Shown: in pieces, positions 1-5,339 of the stretch
Position numbering within the stretch: the first letter of the stretch is position 1
Layout of the letters: every line of letters begins with the position of its first letter
From: CAZDJQ01 sp964505765
Lineage (GTDB): Bacteria; Patescibacteriota; Microgenomatia; UBA12405; JAHJSD01
Assembly: GCA_964505765.1 (NCBI GenBank)
Contig: CAZDJQ010000040.1
Span: 1 to 5,339, forward strand
Length of the DNA stretch: 5,339 nt
Direction of reading: 5' to 3'
Made by a program: the position numbers and the translations under genes
The notes under the pieces: model-generated
What the model saw: only the letters and a program-made list of their open reading frames with translations
Databases searched by the model: none
Told to the model about the DNA's origin: nothing

Positions 1-1950
1 TGAACAGGAATAGAACTTTGCCCCTTTTTTAGTTTTTTTAATCACAACCGGTTTGCCGCATTCCGGGCATTTAAAGCCGGCTTTTTTATGATGGGGAGCG
101 GTATACTTACAATCCGGAAACCGAGAACAAGACAAGAACTTTCCGTATTTACCGGTTCGAATAACTAATTCTCCTTCCCCGCATTCCGGGCATTTCTTGC
201 CTGTTTTTTCGGTTGGAATTTGCATTCGTTCTGCTTCTTGTTCAACTTTATCCACTTTTTTATGAAACGGCCCCCAGAAATCAGATAGAACCGGCTGCCA
301 TTCTTGTTCCCCCTGAGCGATTTCATCAAGATTGTCTTCCATATTAGCGGTGAAGGGGAGAGCCATAATTTTAGTGAAATGTTTAACCAAAAAGTCAGTT
401 ACCGTATTGCCGATTGGTGTCGGGAGAAAATAGCCGTTTTCTTTTTCCACATATTGTCGGGATTGGATTGTGGAAATAATTGGGGCATAAGTTGACGGTC
501 GGCCGATGCCGTGTTCTTTTAAATCAGCAATTAAACTAGCTTCATTGTATCTTGGCGGCGGAGTAGATTCATGATCGGTAATTTCTACTTCTTTGGCCTT
601 TAGTTTTTGACCTTCTTTAAGCTCCGGCAGAATAGTTTCTGATAATTTAGTCGGATAAACTTCAGCAAATCCCTTAAAAAGCACCTGGCTGCCGCTGGCC
701 GAGAATAAATACTTTTTATTTTTCAACTTTATGCTAGTTCTGGCTAGTTTGGCGGAAGCCATTTGACAGGCAACCGTCCGCTTCCAAATTAAATCGAATA
801 ATTTTTTTTCCCGTTTTTTTAACTTTTCACTTTTCACTTTTAACTTTTCATTAATCTCCGTCGGCCGAATTGCTTCGTGCGCTTCTTGGGCTAATTTTGA
901 TTTTGTTTTGTAGATCCTGGCTTTTTCAGGCAGATATTTTTTCCCGTATTCACCGTCAATATACTTTCTTGCTTGGTTTATTGCCGATTTAGCTAAACTG
1001 GTTGAATCGGTTCGATGGTAGGTAATTCGTCCTTTTTCAAATAATTTTTGGGCCACGCTCATGGTAAGTTTTGATGACCAGCCTAGTTTGTAAGAAGCGT
1101 CCTGCTGTAAACTGGAAGTGGTATAAGGGGCGAAAGGATTTTTAGAGATTGTCTTTTTCTTAATTTCAGTAATTTCATATTCGGGATCCAAATCTTTTAC
1201 TATTTTTTCTGCCTTCTTTTTAGTATCTAAAATTGTGGTAGTGACAGTGTGAGTGCCGGCAAAAAGTTCGGTTTTTTGGCGTTTAGTAATAGAATCACCA
1301 TCTATTTTCAATAGTTTGGCAGTAAAATCATTAAACTTCGACCAAACCCGATAATATTTTTGGCTTTCAAAATCTTTTCGTTCCCGTTCTCGTTCAACTA
1401 TTAACCTGACCGCAACTGATTGCACCCGGCCGGCTGATAAACCGCGGCGGATTTTTTTCCAAAGCAGGGGAGAAAGAGTGTAGCCGACAATCCGGTCCAA
1501 GATTCTACGGGTTTGTTGGGCGTTAACCAAGTCTGTATCGATTTTGCCCGGCTTTTCCATCGCGTGGTCAATGGCGGATTTAGTTATTTCATGAAAAGAG
1601 ATTCGTTTAAACTTTTTAGCCGGGACTTTTCCTTTATTGTGAGTGCAGATATATTTTATGTGGTAGGCGATGGCTTCACCCTCCCGGTCGGGGTCAGTAG
1701 CAAGATATATTTCTTTTGCTTTTTCAGCTGATTGTTTAACCTGCCTGATCGACTTGCTTTTTTTCTTGGAAATTACATAAGTCGGATCAAATTCATAGTG
1801 GCTGTTTTTCTTTTCAATCTCAACCCCGAATTTGCTTTTGGGCAGGTCGCGGACATGGCCCATGGTTGCTTCCACGGCATAATCGTCCGGTAAATGCCTT
1901 TTTATAGTTTTTGCTTTGGTTGGTGACTCAACGATTATTAATTTTGACAT
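1..1950 (-). CDS. topA: DNA topoisomerase I (type IA), 3'-truncated by window edge
   Basis: Type IA topoisomerase, a cytoplasmic enzyme that relaxes negative supercoils by transient single-strand cleavage through a 5'-phosphotyrosine. I translated the frame triplet by triplet from the ATG at 1950-1948 to the window edge: 650 open codons, no stop. The TOPRIM domain opens with MSKLIIVESPTKAKTI (Glu8) and has DPDREGEAIA at 86-95 (metal-binding Asp86, Asp88, Glu90). LSAGRVQSVAVRL follows near residues 171-190, and the active site is GRITYHRTDST with Tyr311 as nucleophile, then Arg313. EHGIGRPSTYAPI is near 480. The C-terminus has one full zinc ribbon (Cys587, 590, 608, 614) and a second begun at Cys628, 631, 649; its fourth Cys lies beyond the edge. 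The start is set by the canonical N-terminus; no Shine-Dalgarno is visible. Residues about 367-378 (EKLKVKSEKLKK) come from a 7-bp tandem repeat. Divergent from dprA across 121 bp. The family call is very secure; roughly the last 50 or more residues are missing. Confidence 0.97.
   Translation of the reverse strand, partial: MSKLIIVESPTKAKTIKRHLPDDYAVEATMGHVRDLPKSKFGVEIEKKNSHYEFDPTYVISKKKSKSIRQVKQSAEKAKEIYLATDPDREGEAIAYHIKYICTHNKGKVPAKKFKRISFHEITKSAIDHAMEKPGKIDTDLVNAQQTRRILDRIVGYTLSPLLWKKIRRGLSAGRVQSVAVRLIVERERERKDFESQKYYRVWSKFNDFTAKLLKIDGDSITKRQKTELFAGTHTVTTTILDTKKKAEKIVKDLDPEYEITEIKKKTISKNPFAPYTTSSLQQDASYKLGWSSKLTMSVAQKLFEKGRITYHRTDSTSLAKSAINQARKYIDGEYGKKYLPEKARIYKTKSKLAQEAHEAIRPTEINEKLKVKSEKLKKREKKLFDLIWKRTVACQMASAKLARTSIKLKNKKYLFSASGSQVLFKGFAEVYPTKLSETILPELKEGQKLKAKEVEITDHESTPPPRYNEASLIADLKEHGIGRPSTYAPIISTIQSRQYVEKENGYFLPTPIGNTVTDFLVKHFTKIMALPFTANMEDNLDEIAQGEQEWQPVLSDFWGPFHKKVDKVEQEAERMQIPTEKTGKKCPECGEGELVIRTGKYGKFLSCSRFPDCKYTAPHHKKAGFKCPECGKPVVIKKTKKGAKFYSCS
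822..849. repeat. 7-bp tandem repeat, four units, inside topA
   Basis: Four head-to-tail copies of ACTTTTC occupy 822-849; the third ends in A instead of C. On the coding (minus) strand the array gives a Lys/Glu-rich stretch around residues 367-378 of topoisomerase I. It sits between the conserved HEAIRPT motif and the conserved LFDLIWKR segment, where family members usually carry a variable linker. Three units make 21 bp, so gain or loss of three units keeps frame. From memory, similar ACTTTTC runs occur between genes in uncultured-bacterial genomes; I could not verify this here. Confidence 0.75.
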
Positions 1951-1957
1951 GGTGGTT

Positions 1958-1985
1958 ATTATAACATTAGCATATAAAATGCAAA
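1958..1985 (-). promoter_or_regulatory. Predicted sigma70-type topA promoter with almost no leader
   Basis: On the minus strand a perfect TATAAT lies at 1963-1958. A weak -35 candidate, TTTGCA, lies at 1985-1980 with 16-bp spacing; it matches TTGACA at four of six positions. The seven bases after the -10 are AACCACC, followed directly by the ATG at 1950. Transcription would therefore begin at or within a few bases of the start codon, giving a leaderless or near-leaderless mRNA, which agrees with the lack of a ribosome binding site. The -10 is seen; the start site and mode of initiation are inferred. Confidence 0.6.
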
Positions 1986-2008
1986 TAGTTGTCGATAAAT
2001 AGATTCCT

Positions 2009-2040
2009 TTGTAGGGACAAGTCGCGACTTGTCCCTACAA
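2009..2040. repeat. 32-bp perfect palindrome
   Basis: Each strand reads TTGTAGGGACAAGTCG followed by its exact reverse complement, centred between 2024 and 2025 on GTCGCGAC; pairing stops at 2008/2041. The 16-bp stem has no spacer, so this is a DNA palindrome rather than a typical loop-containing hairpin. No T-tract marks it as a terminator, and it lies between two divergent starts, where a terminator is not expected. It resembles the GTAGGG...CCCTAC palindromes I recall as dispersed intergenic repeats in many uncultured bacteria. An operator role is possible but unsupported. Confidence 0.85.
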
Positions 2041-2055
2041 TAGTTTGTTTAGTGT

Positions 2056-2061
2056 TATTAT
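2056..2061 (+). promoter_or_regulatory. Candidate dprA -10 box (weak)
   Basis: TATTAT at 2056-2061 lies 10 bp before the dprA ATG at 2072 and would place transcription start about 3 to 4 bases upstream of the codon. No convincing -35 exists at 16 to 18 bp, because that position falls in the right arm of the palindrome (CCCTAC). The tract is A/T-rich, so a chance match is likely enough to keep confidence low. Confidence 0.3.
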
Positions 2062-2071
2062 TAAATAAACT

Positions 2072-2722
2072 ATGTCTAAACAATTTAAAACACTGACTCC
2101 ATTAAACAAAGATTATCCAACCAGATTACAGCACATTCCGGATAAACCAGCTAAGATCTGGCTTAAGGGGGATAATCTAGACATTTTTGATAAACCCGCT
2201 TTGGCAGTTATTGGTAGCAGGAAATGCACTGCTTACGGTCGGAAAGTAACTAAACAATTGGTCTCCGACCTAGTTAAGCTGGGCGTAGTGATCATTTCCG
2301 GGATGGCTCGGGGGATAGATAGTGCGGCGCATCAAGCTGCTTTAAATAATAAGGGAGAGACAATTGCGGTTTTGGGGTCGGGATTGAATGTGGTTTATCC
2401 GCCGGAAAATAAAAAATTATTTAAGCGCATAAATTTGGCTGTTTCCGAATATCCGCCGGAGACAAAACCCAAGGGAAATAATTTTTTGGCCAGGAATAGA
2501 ATAATTTCCGGGCTAGCCGATGGAGTATTGGTAATTGAGGCCGGCAAAAGGTCAGGGACTCTGAACACGGCCAAACACGCGGCTGAACAGGGAAAAGAAG
2601 TTTTTGCTGTTCCCGGCCCGATAAATTCTCACACTTCTGCCGGCATAACTTGGCTATTAAATCAGGGAGCAAAAGCGGTTTATGAATTAGAAGACATTTT
2701 AGTTGAGTTGGGCTGGGATTAA
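2072..2722 (+). CDS. dprA: DNA-processing protein DprA/Smf, minimal form
   Basis: DprA binds single-stranded DNA entering the cytoplasm during natural transformation and loads RecA onto it. The 216-residue protein is almost purely the Rossmann-like core. Motifs in order are AVIGSRKCTAYG (45-56), ISGMARGIDSAAHQAAL (75-91), AVLGSGLNVVYPPEN (99-113), FLARNRIISGLADGVLVIEA (138-157), SGTLNTA (161-167), EVFAVPG (176-182) and SAGITWLLNQGA (189-200). The N-terminus starts at the usual pre-core segment (YPTRLQHIPDKPAKIWLKG), so the helical SAM-like domain is absent. It ends just after the core, with no C-terminal winged helix. Family members are commonly 280-380 residues. The stretch between the YPPEN and SEYPP motifs is a few residues shorter than usual, and FPxRNR reads FLARNR. 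Both ends look genuine, so this appears compact rather than truncated. No Shine-Dalgarno is visible. It is divergent from topA and convergent with the membrane-protein gene, whose stop lies 4 bp away. Confidence 0.95.
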   Translation: MSKQFKTLTPLNKDYPTRLQHIPDKPAKIWLKGDNLDIFDKPALAVIGSRKCTAYGRKVTKQLVSDLVKLGVVIISGMARGIDSAAHQAALNNKGETIAVLGSGLNVVYPPENKKLFKRINLAVSEYPPETKPKGNNFLARNRIISGLADGVLVIEAGKRSGTLNTAKHAAEQGKEVFAVPGPINSHTSAGITWLLNQGAKAVYELEDILVELGWD

Positions 2723-2755
2723 AAATTTAACTCAACGATCGTGGAGTTAAATTTT
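2722..2755. terminator. Bidirectional intrinsic terminator between convergent genes
   Basis: AAAATTTAACTC (2722-2733) pairs perfectly with GAGTTAAATTTT (2744-2755) around a 10-base loop containing CGATCG. On the plus strand the stem ends in TTTT then GTTTT; on the minus strand it runs into TTTTT. The stem is A/T-rich, so it is weaker than a classical GC-rich terminator. It begins on the last base of the dprA stop and contains the stop and last codons of the minus-strand gene, so one hairpin could serve both genes. Function is inferred from structure and position. Confidence 0.65.
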
Positions 2756-5339
2756 GTTTTATTAGCCGGATAATGAGCCCGATTAAACTAAGAAGGCCGA
2801 TAAACTCTAAAATCTGCGGCCAGAAAATAACGTAAATAGTCGATGGACGATAGTCGATAGACGATGGTGGTAACTTCCAGCCGTTGGCCCAGTTGTTGAT
2901 TGAAATATGATTATTTAGGAACTTCGGTTTTACTCCATTAAAATAAAAAGCTATCCAGCCGCGGTCATAGGATTGAGGAAGGACAAGATAGTCAAATCCA
3001 TCTTCCCATTTTAGGTATGAATTTACAGTGTATCTCCAGATATTAGAACTGAACTCTAAATCTTTTGTTTCTCCTAGGTAGCGGGCGTTTAAATTACTAA
3101 ATTCCAGCGGATAGATTTTGATATTTTTTATATCGTTTTTAGTTTGAAACTGGTTATAGGAAATGTTGCTGAAGGTAAAGCCGATGCCGGTCTGCCATTG
3201 ATCTTTCATCGGCGGAATGACTGCTTGTGCAGTTGTCCAGCCGTTGGTTTTATCCAACTTTTGGTAAAAGAATTTGTAGTTTTCCTGGCCGTCAAAAGCA
3301 GCAATTAAGGGGGAATGACCTTGATGATATCGATATTCAATTTCTAATAAATACCCGTCGGTTAGGGGTAAGTTGGGGAACCACCAGCCTAAACAAGCGT
3401 CATCATGCCTTGCGGTTAGTTGATAATAGGTTTCTTTTTTTTCTAAGCTTCTTTGGCCTTGCATCGAATCATTGCATCGTTTAAAATCCGGTTCAAAGTT
3501 TTTGGTTTCAATAATCGGCTGTTGTTCTTTTTTTTGATAATCATTCAAATCCGGTAATTTAACCGGATTTTTTGTTGTTGATAAAAAGGGCCTGGTGTCT
3601 AAATTATGTCGGTATACTTTTATTTGTCCAAATTCTTCAACTAAATTCAGTTGGCTGGATCGGGTGAGCATTTCTTCTGTTTTTAAGCCTTGTTTGGCAA
3701 AAACTTTTTGGCCGGGGAAAAAGACGTTGTCATCAAAAACAACATACTCGATATAATAATTATCTAATACCGCTTCCAGTAGAGTTAAATCATTTCTCTG
3801 CAGAGCATAATTCAAATCCCAGTAGTATTGTTCGTTTTTTAAGTTCCAGACGTCAAAGGCCCGGTCCATAATCGGCTGTTCTATTCCGTACCATAAAAAG
3901 CCGGATCCGCGCAGGCCGAATCTATAATGGGTCCAGCCCCATAAGTCTCCTTGAGGAAGATTGGCAATTCTGGCGGTTTGAGGCTGGTTTTTGAAAAACT
4001 CAAACAGCTGGAAGTATTGATTAGGAATTTCAACCCGCATTTCAGGGTAAATAAACCTGCCTTGAAATACCGGATAGGAATAGACAAGAATTAAGACGGT
4101 GAAAATAACCGGCAGAAGATATCGAGCAATTGATTTATTAAGTTTTAGTTTATTAATAAGTTTTCCGATAGTGTTCAGGCTGTAAGCGATTAAAAGCGAA
4201 AAGCTGAAACCGGCCGGGAAAATAAATTTAGTGAACGGGGCCCGAAACACTTGGTCTAAAAAGCGGTTGGTTCTTAAAAGCTGATTAACCCCGGAAAAGG
4301 GCGGAGCAGCCGAAAGCAGGGCTAAAGCAGACAAGCTGAAAATTCCAATCAGCCAGGCCGGAGCAGAGAACAAGCCTAATAAGCATAATCCACCCAGAAA
4401 ATAGCCGATCCCCAACACCCAGGGTTTTTGAAAGTGGTCGACCCAATTAGCCATTAACGGATCGCCGGCATCGTAAAAATCAAAGTAATAACCGCGTAAA
4501 AGCAAAAAATCTTTGATTTCTCCCCGGTATTGGTTGCGCATAAAAGTCTGGTCGGAAATTATTTGATTGGTCAGTGATTCGGTTGGGTGATGGGCGTTGG
4601 TAATTAAAAAATAGCCGAATGGCAGCAGCCAAAAAGAATTAATCAGAAGAATGATGATTGATGATTTAAATATTGTTCTCATGTCATTCCGAGCGTTAGT
4701 CGAGGAATCCCCTTTTTTGATTATATGAAAGGGATTTCTCAATTTCGTTTTCACTTCATCCGAAATGACAAAGAATAAAGAAATAATTGCTAAACAAAGT
4801 CCGTAAATAACAAATAGAGTAGGAATATAAAAGCTTGGTATGGCTAAAACATTAACAACTACAAACCACAACCAATTTTTTTTAGTCGGCTTTTTTAATA
4901 ATTTAATAAATAAGAAAATTAACCAAGGGAAAAATCCCCAAAAAGCGGCAAAACTATCGTAAGGCGGCCAAAAAATTTGAATAGTGCCGAAATTAAGTAA
5001 ATAAAATAATCCGCCGAAAACGCTTTGAATAGAATTGAACTTTTTGGATTTTTTAAGGCCGGAATATACTCCTAAAGTTCCTAAAGCAATCATGGCAAAA
5101 GTCCATAAATAACGGATCCAGTTGTTAGGAAGAAGCAAGATAAAAGGCACTAAAATAATCTGTCTGATTAAATCTGTCGCATGCCCCATCCCGCCGGCTA
5201 ATCCTAATCCCTGGTATTCCTGCCAGGCGGCCAATAAACTGCGTTTAATATTCATCCAAATATTAAACTCCGGCATTAAATTATCCCAGCCGGCTAAATA
5301 AGTTCCGGGGGTAAAGTTGGCAATAAAGATGACAATTAA
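2727..5339 (-). CDS. Large GT-C-like multi-pass membrane protein (AftD/YfhO-like), 5' end outside window
   Basis: The frame is open from the right edge to the TAA at 2729-2727 (870 residues). The Met at 5276 is a poor start: 21 upstream codons remain open and encode a hydrophobic run followed by PGTYLAGWDNL, which continues smoothly into the conserved-looking PEFNIW. Numbering from that Met, about 11 hydrophobic segments lie between residues 35 and 403, then a soluble, probably extracytoplasmic region (about 404-810) and a final membrane helix (about 812-837). The W-D-N after the first helix matches the position of the first-loop acidic residue in GT-C glycosyltransferases. The soluble part includes a beta-rich, carbohydrate-binding-like stretch (about 615-725) and SYDRGWIAFYFNG, which recalls the C-terminal domains of YfhO-type proteins. 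Likely role: sugar transfer from a lipid carrier at the cell surface; donor and acceptor are unknown. AftD (DUF3367), YfhO and PTPS_related are alternative family labels. Two repeat elements are read in frame. No promoter is visible. Confidence 0.75.
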   Translation of the reverse strand, partial: LIVIFIANFTPGTYLAGWDNLMPEFNIWMNIKRSLLAAWQEYQGLGLAGGMGHATDLIRQIILVPFILLLPNNWIRYLWTFAMIALGTLGVYSGLKKSKKFNSIQSVFGGLFYLLNFGTIQIFWPPYDSFAAFWGFFPWLIFLFIKLLKKPTKKNWLWFVVVNVLAIPSFYIPTLFVIYGLCLAIISLFFVISDEVKTKLRNPFHIIKKGDSSTNARNDMRTIFKSSIIILLINSFWLLPFGYFLITNAHHPTESLTNQIISDQTFMRNQYRGEIKDFLLLRGYYFDFYDAGDPLMANWVDHFQKPWVLGIGYFLGGLCLLGLFSAPAWLIGIFSLSALALLSAAPPFSGVNQLLRTNRFLDQVFRAPFTKFIFPAGFSFSLLIAYSLNTIGKLINKLKLNKSIARYLLPVIFTVLILVYSYPVFQGRFIYPEMRVEIPNQYFQLFEFFKNQPQTARIANLPQGDLWGWTHYRFGLRGSGFLWYGIEQPIMDRAFDVWNLKNEQYYWDLNYALQRNDLTLLEAVLDNYYIEYVVFDDNVFFPGQKVFAKQGLKTEEMLTRSSQLNLVEEFGQIKVYRHNLDTRPFLSTTKNPVKLPDLNDYQKKEQQPIIETKNFEPDFKRCNDSMQGQRSLEKKETYYQLTARHDDACLGWWFPNLPLTDGYLLEIEYRYHQGHSPLIAAFDGQENYKFFYQKLDKTNGWTTAQAVIPPMKDQWQTGIGFTFSNISYNQFQTKNDIKNIKIYPLEFSNLNARYLGETKDLEFSSNIWRYTVNSYLKWEDGFDYLVLPQSYDRGWIAFYFNGVKPKFLNNHISINNWANGWKLPPSSIDYRPSTIYVIFWPQILEFIGLLSLIGLIIRLIKQNLTPRSLS
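2837..2864. repeat. 14-bp tandem pair inside the membrane-protein gene
   Basis: TAGTCGATGGACGA (2837-2850) is followed directly by TAGTCGATAGACGA (2851-2864), with one mismatch, and a partial GATGG continues after it. On the coding strand it yields SSIDYRPSTI (about residues 805-814), between the GWKLPP end of the soluble domain and the last membrane helix (IYVIFWPQILEFIGLL). YfhO-like proteins usually need only a short turn here. The unit recalls GTCGATAGACGATGG-type runs I associate with intergenic regions of uncultured bacteria; this is recollection. Confidence 0.7.
4682..4770. repeat. 89-bp imperfect inverted-repeat element inside the membrane-protein gene
   Basis: The element begins TGTCATTCCGAGCG and ends with the near-reverse complement CATCCGAAATGACA. 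Internal arms GAGGAATCCCC (left) and GGGATTTCTC (right) also pair imperfectly around a short A/T-rich centre. The left arm closely resembles the TGTCATTCCGAGC...GAGGAATC repeat that I recall as widespread, usually intergenic, in many bacteria. Here it is translated without a stop as roughly residues 170-199 (ISDEVKTKLRNPFHII, then KKGDSSTNARNDM). This adds a charged loop between two membrane helices (about 151-171 and 203-225). Its Lys/Arg content suits a cytoplasmic loop. I see no clear target-site duplication and no transposase. Confidence 0.8.

Larger units (their letters stand above)
1951..2071. other. Divergent intergenic region topA / dprA
   Basis: This 121-bp spacer separates two genes transcribed away from each other. 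It holds a strong -10 box for topA, a weaker candidate -10 for dprA and a 32-bp perfect palindrome roughly in the middle. There is no Shine-Dalgarno-like purine tract upstream of either start codon, and I see no small ORF or RNA gene. Confidence 0.8.

Noticed and set aside
822..849. CRISPR-like or microsatellite locus
   Set aside because: Units are 7 bp, contiguous and without spacers, and they lie inside a conserved gene.
304..1731. Plus-strand open frames at 304-495 and 1513-1731
   Set aside because: Both lie opposite the continuous, motif-confirmed topA frame and have no recognisable domain or start signal.
2009..2040. Reading the 32-bp palindrome as an intrinsic terminator
   Set aside because: It lies upstream of both flanking genes, has no loop and no T-tract on either strand.
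2421..2672. Minus-strand open frame of 83 codons
   Set aside because: It is antisense to the conserved core of dprA and its translation has no family resemblance.
3227..4087. Short open frames at 3227-3484 (plus) and 3881-4087 (minus)
   Set aside because: Both overlap the long membrane-protein frame; their translations look like out-of-frame readings of it.
4682..4770. Frameshift or pseudogene caused by the inverted-repeat element
   Set aside because: The frame stays open through the element and the flanking helices and downstream domains continue normally.
1..5339. Alternative genetic code (UGA as glycine, as in Gracilibacteria or SR1)
   Set aside because: No in-frame TGA occurs in topA, dprA or the membrane protein, and the two visible stops are TAA.

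Overview
The window reads as a chromosomal segment from a low- to mid-GC bacterium (about 40% G+C by eye, not counted). It is most plausibly a member of the Candidate Phyla Radiation (Patescibacteria). This rests on a minimal DprA, a large AftD/YfhO-like GT-C membrane protein of a style I associate with those genomes, genes without Shine-Dalgarno sequences, and several kinds of short dispersed-type repeat, some lying inside genes. The phylum call is inference; no 16S or other marker settles it. All visible stops are TAA and no in-frame TGA occurs, so the standard bacterial code fits.

Layout. (1) 1-1950, minus strand: DNA topoisomerase I (topA), N-terminal 650 residues, running off the left edge inside its second C-terminal zinc ribbon. 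(2) 1951-2071: a 121-bp divergent intergenic region with a TATAAT box almost touching the topA start, a 32-bp perfect palindrome and a weak dprA promoter candidate. (3) 2072-2722, plus strand: a short, complete DprA/Smf. (4) 2722-2755: a 12-bp-stem hairpin that looks like a shared terminator for two convergent genes and also encodes the last residues of the next gene. (5) 2727-5339, minus strand: a very large multi-pass membrane protein resembling AftD/YfhO/PTPS_related GT-C-type glycosyltransferases. Its frame stays open to the right edge, so the Met at 5276 is almost certainly not the real start.

How the genes relate. DprA loads RecA on incoming single-stranded DNA in natural transformation, and topoisomerase I relaxes negative supercoils. 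The two genes are neighbours in many bacteria (for example smf-topA in Bacillus subtilis), but here they are divergent. The membrane protein probably acts in cell-surface glycan or lipid-linked sugar metabolism and has no evident functional tie to the other two.

The most unusual aspect is the repeats. Four structurally different repeats lie in 5.3 kb, and three of them are read through in frame: a 7-bp tandem array in topA, a 14-bp tandem pair in the membrane protein, and an 89-bp inverted-repeat element in the membrane protein. Each falls where a linker or loop is expected. This recalls the protein-coding palindromic elements of Rickettsia. I see no CRISPR, tRNA, rRNA, transposase or phage gene.
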